Positions 27,559 through 37,024 are shown, counted from the first letter of the stretch. The stretch is DNA of 64,000 nucleotides from Acinetobacter brisouioides (GCF_004331075.1 NZ_SJNX01000006.1:1-64000), one strand, 5' to 3'. The notes: a model not told the origin generated them from the letters alone. A program made the numbers and translations.

Positions 27559-28437
27559 ATGAATACAACCTCTCCATCTCTCTCGAACAACTTGCAAGAT
27601 GCGCAACGCGCACAGCATACACCATCACATAATACGCCTATGTTTAATTCAGTGCTTCATACATCGCCACAGTTAACACCTGAGACGGCTAAGCTAGATA
27701 TACGCAATCTAAATTTTTATTATGGCCATGCACAGGCACTTAAAAATATTAATATGATTATTCCTGAAAACCGAATCACAGCGTTGATTGGACCTTCAGG
27801 TTGCGGTAAATCTACGTTATTGCGTGTATTTAACCGTATTTATGATATTTACCCAAAACTTCGTGCTGAAGGTGAGGTTTTGTTTGATGGTCAAAATATC
27901 TTAAAAGACAATATTTCTGTAAACGAACTCCGCGCTAAAATCGGTATGGTTTTCCAAAAACCAGTCCCTTTCCCAATGACAATTTATGAAAACATTGCTT
28001 ATGCAATCCGTCATTATGAAAAACTGTCTAAAGCCGAAATGAGCAATCGCGTAGAAAAGGTTCTGCGTGACGTGGCTTTGTGGGATGAAGTTAAAGACAA
28101 ACTACACCAAAGCGCATTGGGTTTATCGGGTGGTCAGCAACAGCGTTTATGTATTGCTCGTGCTGTGGCGTTGAAACCTGAAGTGTTATTACTTGATGAA
28201 CCAACCTCTGCCCTAGATCCTATTTCTACTGCAAAAGTTGAGCAACTGATTGAACAGCTTAAAGCCAAATATACCGTTCTGATCGTAACGCATAACATGC
28301 AACAGGCAGCGCGTATTTCTGACTATACAGGCTTTATGTTTTTAGGTAAGTTGATTGAGTTGGATACATCGAACAATATCTTTACCAATCCAAAACAACA
28401 GCAAACTGAAGACTATATTACTGGACGTTTCGGTTAA
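27559..28437 (+). CDS. pstB: Phosphate ABC transporter ATP-binding protein PstB
   Basis: The 292-residue ATPase has Walker [10 protein letters not shown] at residues 78-86, the Q-loop region [18 protein letters not shown], signature [14 protein letters not shown] and Walker [13 protein letters not shown], followed by the switch histidine in [11 protein letters not shown]. The first 45 residues are a polar extension longer than in E. coli PstB (about 257 residues); its role is unknown. It powers phosphate uptake. phoU, often the next gene in other bacteria, is absent here; a terminator follows directly. Confidence 0.96.
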   Translation: MNTTSPSLSNNLQDAQRAQHTPSHNTPMFNSVLHTSPQLTPETAKLDIRNLNFYYGHAQALKNINMIIPENRITALIGPSGCGKSTLLRVFNRIYDIYPKLRAEGEVLFDGQNILKDNISVNELRAKIGMVFQKPVPFPMTIYENIAYAIRHYEKLSKAEMSNRVEKVLRDVALWDEVKDKLHQSALGLSGGQQQRLCIARAVALKPEVLLLDEPTSALDPISTAKVEQLIEQLKAKYTVLIVTHNMQQAARISDYTGFMFLGKLIELDTSNNIFTNPKQQQTEDYITGRFG

Positions 28438-28464
28438 GTTTTTCTCTGTTTTTTAACAGTTTCG

Positions 28465-28499
28465 AAAAAAAAGACGATTTAAACATCGTCTTTTTTTAT
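28465..28499. terminator. Bidirectional terminator between pstB and abiH
   Basis: The stem AAAAGACGAT / ATCGTCTTTT has a 5-6-nt loop, with A runs on one side and T runs on the other. It ends the pst operon and also lies at the very end of the convergent abiH gene, whose stop codon starts at the last T. Confidence 0.9.
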
Positions 28500-29843
28500 T
28501 TAAGTGCTTTTTGGTAATTCTACTGGCTGAATTTGATTCAGTTGTGCAATATCGGGATTGGGTTCGAATTTAAGCCAGTCTTGTTTCATCCACCTCTCAA
28601 CTTTTTTCTTGCCTAAAATATAGAGAAGATTGGCTAATAGTGAAAATTTTGCATTATTATCAAAATAATAAACAATTACTCGTACATTTCGATCTATATC
28701 ATCATTTAGAGAAAATAAATCAATAATATATTCTTGATCTGAAACATCTAGAGAATGCCCCCAAATATAAAACTTTAAATTTAGTTCAAATTTCTTTATT
28801 AATATATCTTGATAAATATCTTCTGAGTGATGTCCATAATTTTTATCAAATCTAATTAAATCATTTTTAAAAGATTTAACCTTAGATTTAAATTCATTCA
28901 AAAACAAGTAATCCGTATCTTTCATTAGTTTCTGATGATATTTAGTAAAACCATAGGCTTTGATTTTCTTTAATGCTTTATCTTTCAGATCAGATACTCC
29001 AAGTACCATATTTTGTTTTTGACCTGACATCCCATGTAAAAAATCAATTTCCGTTTTTGAGTTATAAAAATCCAAATAAGTTTGAGTATAGTTAAAAGAG
29101 TAAATATGAGCAATTTCCGTCAGATCATAGTCGTCTGATTTTAATGGTTTAAAAATATTTTTTGGTGTGAGTTTTTTTACTACGGTCTCAATATAAAAGT
29201 TAAAAATTCCTATAAATTTCTCTAAATCATCATAAATATCTTTTATCAAATCTAATGCATTAAAACCATTTTTTATATCTTCACCATAATAATAAACATT
29301 ATTTAATGAAAACGGTTGTATTGCAGGCTTAGATAAAATTAAATTAAAAAAATTTAAAACTCTTAAATCACTCTTTCTAATATTAAAACCATTTTTATTT
29401 ACATTATTCAAATATTTATTAATTACTTCAGGATCATGAAAAGAGCTAATTTCAATAATAAAACGTGCCAATATCATTAGGACATGTTCAATTTTATTTT
29501 CAAAATCAATCCATGTCTTAATTTCCTCAACATGGTTTTTAAAATATTGATACCAACAATTTTCTTTAAGCTGCGTTTTTAATTCTTTAATTTCATCAAC
29601 TGATATTTTTATCTCTTCAGTTTTATAGATTGCCTTAGTATTTTGAAAAAACTTGTTTTGCTTTTCTTCGCCTGTTTTATCATTTTTATGCCAGTAATCT
29701 TTTCCAAATAAGTCATCAAAACTCATTTCCTTTCCAGCATCTTCCCAATTTTCTATTGCCGACATTGCCACCATAAAGTGATCGTATTTGGTTGGTAAGT
29801 AATGCGACAGATCAAAACCATTGCCCACAATTAAAATATTCAT
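28500..29843 (-). CDS. abiH: AbiH-family (phage abortive infection) protein
   Basis: The 447-residue protein shows the three AbiH-family marks in order: N-terminal NILIVGNGFDLSHYLPTKY, a middle SFNYTQTYLDFY with FLHGMSG shortly after, and a late FYIWGHSLDVSDQEYI. AbiH was first described on a lactococcal plasmid as giving abortive phage infection; the mechanism is unknown. The gene is markedly more AT-rich than its neighbours (long A/T runs, AAA/TTT/ATA codons), a sign of transfer. Only 18 bp separate its ATG from the terminator of the upstream gene, so its own promoter is not obvious. No partner gene or phage gene is adjacent. Confidence 0.85.
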   Translation of the reverse strand: MNILIVGNGFDLSHYLPTKYDHFMVAMSAIENWEDAGKEMSFDDLFGKDYWHKNDKTGEEKQNKFFQNTKAIYKTEEIKISVDEIKELKTQLKENCWYQYFKNHVEEIKTWIDFENKIEHVLMILARFIIEISSFHDPEVINKYLNNVNKNGFNIRKSDLRVLNFFNLILSKPAIQPFSLNNVYYYGEDIKNGFNALDLIKDIYDDLEKFIGIFNFYIETVVKKLTPKNIFKPLKSDDYDLTEIAHIYSFNYTQTYLDFYNSKTEIDFLHGMSGQKQNMVLGVSDLKDKALKKIKAYGFTKYHQKLMKDTDYLFLNEFKSKVKSFKNDLIRFDKNYGHHSEDIYQDILIKKFELNLKFYIWGHSLDVSDQEYIIDLFSLNDDIDRNVRVIVYYFDNNAKFSLLANLLYILGKKKVERWMKQDWLKFEPNPDIAQLNQIQPVELPKST

Positions 29844-29861
29844 TGTTATCTATTCTCAATA

Positions 29862-29891
29862 TAAAAAAAGCGCATCTTTCGATACGCTTTT
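29862..29891 (-). terminator. Terminator of the D-2-hydroxyglutarate dehydrogenase gene
   Basis: On the minus strand AAAGCG-T-ATC pairs with GAT-G-CGCTTT across a GAAA tetraloop, followed by seven T residues. It lies just before the abiH start. Confidence 0.85.
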
Positions 29892-29919
29892 AGCAGAAAT
29901 TTTTCTATCCAATCAAGTT

Positions 29920-31329
29920 TTAAAGATCAAATAGTTTCCCTGGGTTCATTAAACCATTCGGGTCAAATACTTTCTTCAAGGCTTTCATATATTCGATTTC
30001 TTCAGCAGAACGGCTGTATTCCAAATAAGGCTTTTTGGTCATACCCACACCATGTTCAGCCGAAATTGAACCGTTATATTTTTTCACGGTATCGAACACA
30101 TACTTGTTCACCACCTGACATTTTGCAAAGAATTCATCTTTGGTCAAATCAGCAGGTTTTAAGATGTTCAAGTGCAAGTTACCGTCACCAATATGACCAA
30201 ACCAGCAGATTTCAAAGTCTGGGTAGTTTTCAGTCACAATCGCATCAATTTCTCTAATAAATGCAGGCACATGCGTAATCAACACTGAAATGTCGTTTTT
30301 GTACGGAATAAACGGCGCAATCGACTCCGAAATATCTTCACGTAAACGCCATAAGTTTTGTACTTGTTCAAGGCTTTGGCTCATGACACCGTCAAGCACC
30401 CAGCCTTGTTCCATACAGTGCTCAAAGATTTCCATGGCTTTTTCCATGATTGGCTCGTATGGCGCTTCAAACTCAAGCAACACATAAAATGGGCATGGTG
30501 TTTCAAATGGACGTTGTACATGACCATGATCTAACACTTTTTGCATGGCCAGTTCGCCAAAGAACTCAAATGCAGTGAGGTCAATCTTGCTTTGGAATGC
30601 ATGTAACAATGGCATGATTGCATCAAAATCTGGTACGCCCAGCACCATCACTTGCAAGTCTTGCGGTTGGCGCTCAAGCTTGATTTCAGCTTCAGTCACC
30701 AAGCCTAATGTGCCTTCGCTGCCAATAAACAAGTGTTGCAATGCATAACCTGTTGCATTTTTAATCATGCCTTTGTTCAGGTGCAATACATCGCCTTTTC
30801 CTGTCACAACAGTAAGACCCAACACCCAGTTACGGGTCATGCCGTATTTAATCACTTTAATACCGCCAGCATTGGTACCAATGTTACCACCAATCTGACT
30901 TGAGCCTGACGATGCAAAATCGACTGGGTAATACATGCCTTGTTCTTCTGCATAGTTTTGCAGTTGCTCTGTCACTACGCCTGCCTGAACACGTACCATA
31001 CGATCTGCTGGGAAGAATTCCAGAATCTGGTTCATCTTGTCCATGCTCACCACGATTTCACCATTGGCTGCAACAGCACCCGCAGACAAGCCCGTACGAC
31101 CGCCCGATGGTGTCACGGCAACATTGAATTGGTTGGCAAGCTGAACAATCGCTTGGACTTGTTCAGTACTCGATGGGAATACAATCACCGAAGGGTTTGG
31201 GGCAAAGTGCTTAGTATGGTCTTTCCCCCAATTTTCTAAGCTATCGGCATCAGTTTTGATGCGATTTTCACCTACAATTGCCGTCAGTTGATTCAGTAAG
31301 TCAGGTGATAAAGTGACAGAAGCATTCAT
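29920..31329 (-). CDS. D-2-hydroxyglutarate dehydrogenase (FAD-linked)
   Basis: The 469-residue flavoenzyme has the PP-loop PSGGRTGLSAGAV (about residues 74-86), a second FAD segment SSQIGGNIGTNAGGIKVIKYG (in parts), and C-terminal metal/substrate motifs GHIGDGNLHLN and SAEHGVGMTKKPYL. It belongs to the GlcD/D2HGDH/lactate dehydrogenase family. The D2HGDH call rests on its position: it is divergent from serA, as in Pseudomonas, where it re-oxidises the D-2-hydroxyglutarate made by SerA and so drives serine synthesis. D-lactate or glycolate oxidation is the alternative. The ATG at 31329 is preferred over a TTG six codons upstream. Confidence 0.8.
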   Translation of the reverse strand: MNASVTLSPDLLNQLTAIVGENRIKTDADSLENWGKDHTKHFAPNPSVIVFPSSTEQVQAIVQLANQFNVAVTPSGGRTGLSAGAVAANGEIVVSMDKMNQILEFFPADRMVRVQAGVVTEQLQNYAEEQGMYYPVDFASSGSSQIGGNIGTNAGGIKVIKYGMTRNWVLGLTVVTGKGDVLHLNKGMIKNATGYALQHLFIGSEGTLGLVTEAEIKLERQPQDLQVMVLGVPDFDAIMPLLHAFQSKIDLTAFEFFGELAMQKVLDHGHVQRPFETPCPFYVLLEFEAPYEPIMEKAMEIFEHCMEQGWVLDGVMSQSLEQVQNLWRLREDISESIAPFIPYKNDISVLITHVPAFIREIDAIVTENYPDFEICWFGHIGDGNLHLNILKPADLTKDEFFAKCQVVNKYVFDTVKKYNGSISAEHGVGMTKKPYLEYSRSAEEIEYMKALKKVFDPNGLMNPGKLFDL

Positions 31330-31418
31330 CGTGTACACGCCTAGCAAGAAATAAACAAGTTGTTGCTCACTATGTTATCATATTGCGACCAAATTTGGCC
31401 TTATGTAGCGGAGCGGTA

Positions 31419-32651
31419 ATGAGCCAACATCTATCACTACCTAAAGATAAAATTCGTTTCTTATTGTTAGAAGGTGTGCATCAAAATGCCATCGACACTT
31501 TAAATGCTGCGGGTTATACCAACATCGACTATCGTAAAACTGCGCTTGAAGGCGAAGCTTTGAAAGAAGCTGTTCAAGATGCACACTTTATTGGTATTCG
31601 TTCTCGTACACAATTAACCGAAGAAGTATTTGCTGCGGCAAATAAACTAATCGCGGTGGGTTGCTTCTGTATCGGAACAAACCAAGTTGATCTTAAAGCA
31701 GCAATGCTTCGTGGTATTCCAGTATTTAACGCACCATATTCAAATACCCGTTCAGTTGCTGAGCTGGTACTTGCAGAAACCATCCTGTTACTTCGTGGCG
31801 TGCCAGAAAAATCTGCAAGCTGTCACCGTGGTGGCTGGAACAAATCTGCAGCAGGTTCTTTTGAAACTCGCGGAAAAACTTTAGGTATTGTTGGTTACGG
31901 TTCAATTGGTTCGCAACTTTCTGTACTTGCAGAAAGCTTGGGTATGCACGTGATTTATTATGATGCAGTGACTAAATTACCAATGGGTAATGCACGCCAA
32001 GTCGGTTCTTTAGATGAATTACTTGAAACTGCTGACGTTGTAACATTACATGTACCAGACGTTCCATCAACACGTAACTTCTTCGGTAAAGCACAATTCA
32101 GCAAAATGAAAGAAGGCGCAATCTTCTTAAATGCTGCACGTGGTACATGTGTGATCATTGAAGATTTGGCAGATGCGATCAAATCAGGTCACATTGCAGG
32201 TGCTGCGGTTGACGTATTCCCGAAAGAACCTAAAGCCAATGGTGAAGAATTCGTTTCTCCACTTCGTGGTTTAGACAACGTGATCTTAACACCTCACGTT
32301 GGTGGTTCAACCATGGAAGCACAAGCCAACATCGGTTTAGAAGTCGCTGAAAAATTTGTGGCTTACTCTGACAAAGGTATGACGCTTTCTGCGGTGAACT
32401 TCCCAGAAATCGCATTACCATTGATGGAAGGTAAACACCGTTTACTACACATCCACAAAAACATTCCAGGTGTATTGTCAAAAATCAACAACTTGTTTGC
32501 TGAACAAGACATTAACATCTCTGGCCAGACTTTAATGACCAAAGGTGATGTTGGTTACTTGGTGATGGATGTTGACGCATCTGCATCTCACGAAGCACTA
32601 GAAATGTTAAACCACGTTGAAGGCACAATCCGCGTTCGCGTATTGTTCTAA
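31419..32651 (+). CDS. serA: D-3-phosphoglycerate dehydrogenase
   Basis: The 410-residue enzyme catalyses the first step of serine synthesis. The NAD-binding GYGSIG is in GIVGYGSIGSQL, catalytic Arg is in NAARGTCV, Glu in DVFPKEP, and His in TPHVGGST. A C-terminal ACT domain, about residues 335-410 (HRLLHIHKNIPGVLSKINNLF in parts), provides serine feedback inhibition, as in the E. coli-type short enzyme. The length fits. The ATG at 31419 follows GGAG; a longer TTG start is rejected. It is divergent from the D2HGDH gene and ends at a terminator. Confidence 0.95.
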   Translation: MSQHLSLPKDKIRFLLLEGVHQNAIDTLNAAGYTNIDYRKTALEGEALKEAVQDAHFIGIRSRTQLTEEVFAAANKLIAVGCFCIGTNQVDLKAAMLRGIPVFNAPYSNTRSVAELVLAETILLLRGVPEKSASCHRGGWNKSAAGSFETRGKTLGIVGYGSIGSQLSVLAESLGMHVIYYDAVTKLPMGNARQVGSLDELLETADVVTLHVPDVPSTRNFFGKAQFSKMKEGAIFLNAARGTCVIIEDLADAIKSGHIAGAAVDVFPKEPKANGEEFVSPLRGLDNVILTPHVGGSTMEAQANIGLEVAEKFVAYSDKGMTLSAVNFPEIALPLMEGKHRLLHIHKNIPGVLSKINNLFAEQDINISGQTLMTKGDVGYLVMDVDASASHEALEMLNHVEGTIRVRVLF

Positions 32652-32666
32652 GCCTCAACAGACTTT

Positions 32667-32698
32667 AAAAGCCACAACCTTGTGTTGTGGCTTTTTTA
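32667..32698 (+). terminator. serA terminator
   Basis: The stem AAAAGCCACAAC / GTTGTGGCTTTT has a 5-nt loop and is followed by a T run. Confidence 0.9.
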
Positions 32699-32734
32699 TC
32701 GTTATATTTTTACCATTTGATCAATAATTACAAC

Positions 32735-33643
32735 ATGGACTTTTTCAGAAATAATCATACTGTCCAGTCAATTGCTTTGTTTATAATTGCCATTGTCAGT
32801 GTGCAAGCCAGTGCTTCTCTCGCTAAAATTTTATTTGCCTCATTTCCCGTACTCAGCATTTCCGCGTTAAGGTTATTTTTAGGTTTCGCCCTTCTCGCTG
32901 TATTTTTTCAAATTTGGCGCGTAGCGTGGCGACAAATTCGCTGGACATCCATTCTCGGTTATGGCTTGGCACTTGCAGGCATGAATGCCTTATTTTACTT
33001 ATCTTTAAGTCGCCTGCCGTTGGGTATAGCAGTATCCTTTGAGTTTATTGGGCCTTTGAGTGTCGCATTACTGCATGCCAAACATCGTTATGACTTGATT
33101 TGGGTCAGCTTGGCGATTGTAGGCTTGTTATTGCTATTTCCATGGAATCAAACGCAGCAAGCACTCGACCCTGTTGGGATTTTCTTGGCGATTGGTGCAG
33201 GTGCATGTTGGGCAGTTTATATTTTAACAGGCAACCGCCCTTCAGGGATTTCAGGCAATCATACCGTGTGTTTGGGCATGTTGATTGGCTCTTGTGTGTT
33301 ACTCCCGATTGCGCTATGGACTGGTACGCCGATTAAAGTATTAGAGTTGCCTTATCTACTGTATTTTGTTGGCTTGGCTTTCCTCGCCAGCGCTTTGCCT
33401 TTTTCCTTAGAAATGGTGGCATTGCGCCATTTAAGTCCATTGCTATTTGGTACGCTGACCAGTTTGGAACCCGCTTTTGCAGCACTCTCAGGTGTGCTGT
33501 TTTTATCAGAGCATTTACTTTGGACACAATGGTTCGCGCTTGCCACCATTATGCTTGCCTCAATTGGCTGTACATTTACCGCCCAGCTCGACAAACCTAA
33601 ACCAGAGCAACAACTCAATTCTCTCAAGCAAAATCAAGCATAA
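32735..33643 (+). CDS. EamA family transporter, RhtA-like
   Basis: The 302-residue protein has about ten transmembrane helices in two EamA repeats, with GYGLALAGMNALFYLSLSRLPLGIAVSFEFIGPL (seen in parts) and ALPFSLEMVALRHLSPLLFGTLTSLEPAFAALSG (in parts). These segments resemble RhtA, the inner-membrane threonine/homoserine exporter, more than general EamA proteins. The start at 32735 is chosen because the next upstream in-frame start lies inside the serA terminator. The ribosome site is weak. It ends at a terminator shared with the TSUP gene. Confidence 0.8.
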   Translation: MDFFRNNHTVQSIALFIIAIVSVQASASLAKILFASFPVLSISALRLFLGFALLAVFFQIWRVAWRQIRWTSILGYGLALAGMNALFYLSLSRLPLGIAVSFEFIGPLSVALLHAKHRYDLIWVSLAIVGLLLLFPWNQTQQALDPVGIFLAIGAGACWAVYILTGNRPSGISGNHTVCLGMLIGSCVLLPIALWTGTPIKVLELPYLLYFVGLAFLASALPFSLEMVALRHLSPLLFGTLTSLEPAFAALSGVLFLSEHLLWTQWFALATIMLASIGCTFTAQLDKPKPEQQLNSLKQNQA

Positions 33644-33670
33644 AAAAAGTGGCAATCTCTGCCACTTTTT
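33644..33670. terminator. Terminator after the RhtA-like gene
   Basis: AGTGGCA / TGCCACT forms a 7-bp stem flanked by A and T runs. It follows the stop codon directly. Confidence 0.85.
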
Positions 33671-33740
33671 CAAAACCTGCAATATATTTGGATTCAGACC
33701 AGCATTTAAACAATGATCTAAAGAAAAATATGCTATGAAG

Positions 33741-34511
33741 TTAGCTCGCTGTAAAAGTCTGATAACCAATTCGACAAATCAAAATTGTCACCAGCACTAA
33801 GAAAATCTTACGCACAAAGCCACTACCATACTTCATCGCAGCTCGCACACCAACCACAGAACCCAGAACATTGGCAGCAGCCATCATTAAACCGATGTGT
33901 AAAATTGCATGCCCAGTTGGAATCAAAAAGCTTAATGCTGCAAGGTTAGTCATAAAGTTGCCAATTTTCGACAAGGCTGAGGCATGTAGAAAATCCACAC
34001 CCAAAAAACGGATAAAGAAGAAAATAAAAAAGCTTCCCGTTCCTGGGCCAAAAACCCCATCATAAAAACCAATTGCCAAACTGCCAATAGCGGCCAACAC
34101 CAGCAATTTTGGGGTAATGTGCAAATCGACTGCGACTTGCCCAAAACTTTTTTTCATAAACGTATAAATAGCAATGATGATCAGCATCACCAACACAAAA
34201 GGGCGCAAAACGGATTGGGGAATTAGAGACAAACATGCTGCACCAGCAAAAGAGCTGATCAAGGCACAAATCGCAATCACTAGCAGTAATTTCCACTGTA
34301 ACTTGACCTTACGTGCAAACGTATAGGCTGCCGATGCTGTACCAAAAATAGAAGAAACCTTATTGGTTCCGATTACCGTAGCCGTTGGCATCGAGGGGAA
34401 AGTACTCATCAGCCCTGGAATCTGAATTAGTCCGCCACCACCCACAGCAGCATCAATGGCTCCTGCGGTAAATGCAAACCCAAGCAGACTTAAGATCGTT
34501 ATTGTATCCAT
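33741..34511 (-). CDS. TSUP (TauE/SafE) family permease
   Basis: The 256-residue protein has about eight hydrophobic helices and two family repeats: an N-terminal AGAIDAAVGGGGLIQIPGL and a second-half GFYDGVFGPGTGSFFIFFF. TSUP proteins move sulfite, sulfonates or similar anions across the inner membrane; the substrate here is unknown. Its ATG lies 10 bp downstream of the truB stop codon, so it may be cotranscribed with truB, though the functions are not related. Confidence 0.88.
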   Translation of the reverse strand: MDTITILSLLGFAFTAGAIDAAVGGGGLIQIPGLMSTFPSMPTATVIGTNKVSSIFGTASAAYTFARKVKLQWKLLLVIAICALISSFAGAACLSLIPQSVLRPFVLVMLIIIAIYTFMKKSFGQVAVDLHITPKLLVLAAIGSLAIGFYDGVFGPGTGSFFIFFFIRFLGVDFLHASALSKIGNFMTNLAALSFLIPTGHAILHIGLMMAAANVLGSVVGVRAAMKYGSGFVRKIFLVLVTILICRIGYQTFTAS

Positions 34512-34521
34512 GCAGTAATCA

Positions 34522-35433
34522 TCACTTTTCTAAATGGAGGACTCGCTTAGGAACTAAGCGCTTTTTATCGGTAATTTGTGCCAAACCTAAACAGCGTTCG
34601 CCATCAAATACCAGAACTTGCTCTGCGGCAGCATGATCAATATTGCTTTCCAAACCATTACAGAAATACTTGCTGCGCCCTTCAGGAATCTGAACCTGTG
34701 GCAAATGCTCAACAGGTGCATATGCAGGCAATAACAGTGCCTCACGCTCAGCTTCAGTTAAGCTTTCCAAATATGGCAAGGTATAGCTTGGAATTAAGTC
34801 AAAATGACCCGTTGCCGTCCGATGCAATGCACTTAAATGCCCCCCACAGCCCAGTGCTTCACCAATATCTTCCCCCAATACACGAATATATGTGCCTTTA
34901 GAACAAGTCACATCCAAAGTTAAACTATCTTCTGTAAATTCAATTAATTGTAATTTATAAATCGTAATTGGGCGTGGCTCGCGTTCAATTACAATCCCCT
35001 GGCGTGCCAACTCATACAGAGGCTTGCCATGTTTTTTTAATGCCGAATACATCGGTGGAACTTGCTGAATATCACCACGAAACTGCTCAAGGATCTGTTC
35101 AATGTTTTCTGGAGTCAGTTCAGGTACAGAACATTGTTGTAAAATCTCACCTTCCACATCGCCTGTGGTAGTGGTTTGCCCAAGCTTCACGGTCGTTTGA
35201 TAGCGTTTCACCGACTCTAGTAAATAATGTGAAAACTTGGTGGCTTCGCCCAAGCAAATTGGCAATAAGCCCGTTGCTAAGGGATCAAGTGCACCTGTAT
35301 GCCCTGCTTTTTCTGCCCGATATAGCCAGCGCACTTTTTGTAATGCGGCATTAGAACTGATATCCAGTGGTTTATTCAGTAGAAAAACACCGCTAATTGG
35401 ACGACGCTGGATTTTAGGCTTAGCAACAGACAT
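34522..35433 (-). CDS. truB: tRNA pseudouridine(55) synthase
   Basis: The 303-residue enzyme converts U55 to pseudouridine in the T-loop of tRNAs. The catalytic motif [19 protein letters not shown] (in parts) contains the aspartate, and the N-terminal GVFLLNKP and later [15 protein letters not shown] are family marks. A PUA-like segment closes the protein. ATG 35433 gives the usual length; a GTG at 35460 would add nine residues. It lies outside the rbfA-truB-rpsO operon of many bacteria; here a TSUP gene follows. Confidence 0.93.
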   Translation of the reverse strand: MSVAKPKIQRRPISGVFLLNKPLDISSNAALQKVRWLYRAEKAGHTGALDPLATGLLPICLGEATKFSHYLLESVKRYQTTVKLGQTTTTGDVEGEILQQCSVPELTPENIEQILEQFRGDIQQVPPMYSALKKHGKPLYELARQGIVIEREPRPITIYKLQLIEFTEDSLTLDVTCSKGTYIRVLGEDIGEALGCGGHLSALHRTATGHFDLIPSYTLPYLESLTEAEREALLLPAYAPVEHLPQVQIPEGRSKYFCNGLESNIDHAAAEQVLVFDGERCLGLAQITDKKRLVPKRVLHLEK

Positions 35434-35553
35434 ACATGAGGTAACTAAAAAAAATGACACGCCATCTTAACAAAAGCCTATCCAATCTTCAGCAGGATTG
35501 TGTACTTATTCTCAACAGTCGAATTTTTATCTCTTAGGATTATCACAGGCATA

Positions 35554-35582
35554 AAAAATGCGCCAGATTCGGCGCATTTTCT
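35554..35582 (-). terminator. Terminator of the rpsP-rplS operon
   Basis: A perfect 10-bp stem AAAATGCGCC / GGCGCATTTT has a 6-nt loop, and T residues follow on the minus strand. Confidence 0.88.
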
Positions 35583-35600
35583 TGACTCAAATAAAGCGAA

Positions 35601-35969
35601 TTAAGCTTTACGAGCTGGCAATTTTTCACGAATACGTGCAGCTTTACCAGACAAGTCACGAAGATAGTAAAGTTTAGCACGACGAACGTCACCACGACGT
35701 TTCACTTCGATTTTAGCAACAATTGGAGAGTGAGTTTGGAAAACACGCTCAACACCAACACCGCTAGAAATTTTACGTACTGTGAACGCAGAGTTCAAGC
35801 CACGGTTTTTCTTAGCAATGACAACACCTTCAAAAGCCTGAAGACGTTCACGATCACCTTCTTTTACTTTTACTTGGACAATAACAGTGTCACCTGGTGC
35901 AAAAGCAGGGATGTCAGATTTTAACTGTGCATTTTCAACAGCTTGAACTAAAGGATGCTTACCGCTCAT
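35601..35969 (-). CDS. rplS: 50S ribosomal protein L19
   Basis: The 122-residue protein has the standard L19 sequence: [30 protein letters not shown] (in parts), then [21 protein letters not shown] (in parts), and the basic [16 protein letters not shown]. It sits at the 30S-50S interface. It is last of rpsP-rimM-trmD-rplS, after a long structured gap. GGAGAT is 6 bp before the ATG. Confidence 0.98.
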   Translation of the reverse strand: MSGKHPLVQAVENAQLKSDIPAFAPGDTVIVQVKVKEGDRERLQAFEGVVIAKKNRGLNSAFTVRKISSGVGVERVFQTHSPIVAKIEVKRRGDVRRAKLYYLRDLSGKAARIREKLPARKA

Positions 35970-36225
35970 AGGGTATCTCCAATGATGTGTGGATCAGAAG
36001 AGGTCTGATATCCACTGGGTATAGAGGCTAAATCGCATAGACCCGATTATCTTTCTCTTTATGTTTGACCACTTCAATGCATAAAGAGCCTATTAAAGAA
36101 GACTTAAACAGAAAGTTTAAATCCCAATTCGAAGCATAGTTTCTTCTTATGCAAGGGCAGCAATGAATTACTGCTATTTCCCCACACAGAAGTACAACAT
36201 CTGCCTTGCGCTCGGACAGTGATGA
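35970..36225 (-). promoter_or_regulatory. Structured trmD-rplS intercistronic region
   Basis: This 256-bp gap within the operon holds at least three minus-strand hairpins. CAGTGAT/ATCACTG (36217-36235) has the trmD stop codon in its loop; GCAG-T-AAT/ATT-G-CTGC lies at 36157-36174; and GTGG-ATCAGA/TCTGAT-CCAC lies at 35989-36015 just before the rplS ribosome site. The first two are preceded on the minus strand by the same 12-mer, GGAAATAGCAGT, 62 bp apart. E. coli uses RNA structure to set TrmD low and L19 high in this operon; a similar role is inferred. Confidence 0.5.
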
Positions 36226-36978
36226 TTAATCACTGCTATTTCCTCGCTCATCTTTTAGCCATTTTTTTTGCTGCTTGGTCAACTCCACTTGCTCGACCAA
36301 CTCGGGACGACGTTCAAGCGTACGTTGATAGCGCTGCAAAAACCGCCATTTTTCAATATTGGCATGATGCCCAGATTTTAAGACCTCTGGCACGTCCAAT
36401 CCTTCAAAATGATCTGGCTTGGTATATTGTGGGCAGTCTAATAGGCCGTCCACAAAAGAATCTTGTATCGCAGATTGCTCATCTGACATCGTATTCGGCA
36501 AACGACGAATGATGCTATCGAGCAAAACCATCGCAGGGAGCTCACCACCTGATAAAACGTAATCTCCAATCGACCATTCTTGATCGACATATTTTTGGAG
36601 TAAACGCTCATCAACCCCTTCATAACGTCCACACAGTACAATCAATCCATCATATTCAACAAATTGCTGTACTGCCTGTTCATTTAAGGTTTTACCTTGT
36701 GGTGACATATACACCACAGGTACATGAACTGCTCCTGCTTGCTCTGCAAGCTGCTTGGCATGAGAGATTGCTTTTGCCAACGGCTCAGCCATCATCACCA
36801 TACCTGGACCACCACCAAATGGACGTTCATCCACTCGCTTGTAGTTGCCCTCAGCAAAATCGCGCGGATTAATACAATTGACTTGTACAATGTCGCGCTT
36901 TGCTGCACGTCCGCTAATCCCGTAGGCTGTAATCGCTTCAAACATTTCAGGAAAAAGCGTAATCACTGCAAAAAACAC
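36226..36978 (-). CDS. trmD: tRNA (guanosine(37)-N1)-methyltransferase
   Basis: The 250-residue SPOUT-family enzyme methylates N1 of G37 and prevents frameshifting. The trefoil-knot segments are clear: [28 protein letters not shown] and [14 protein letters not shown]. The start is GTG at 36978, supported by GAGGAA 6 bp upstream and by [12 protein letters not shown] at the usual N-terminus. Length is normal. It lies 46 bp after rimM in the rpsP operon. The stop codon sits inside a hairpin loop. Confidence 0.97.
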   Translation of the reverse strand: MFFAVITLFPEMFEAITAYGISGRAAKRDIVQVNCINPRDFAEGNYKRVDERPFGGGPGMVMMAEPLAKAISHAKQLAEQAGAVHVPVVYMSPQGKTLNEQAVQQFVEYDGLIVLCGRYEGVDERLLQKYVDQEWSIGDYVLSGGELPAMVLLDSIIRRLPNTMSDEQSAIQDSFVDGLLDCPQYTKPDHFEGLDVPEVLKSGHHANIEKWRFLQRYQRTLERRPELVEQVELTKQQKKWLKDERGNSSD

Positions 36979-37024
36979 TACAGATTCCTCTATTTCCTGC
37001 TGCGTTCGTCCTTCGTAAAAAGGA

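Noticed and set aside
28500..29843. Part of a prophage or larger defence island
   Set aside because: No phage, transposase, toxin-antitoxin or restriction gene is adjacent; the neighbours are core metabolism genes.
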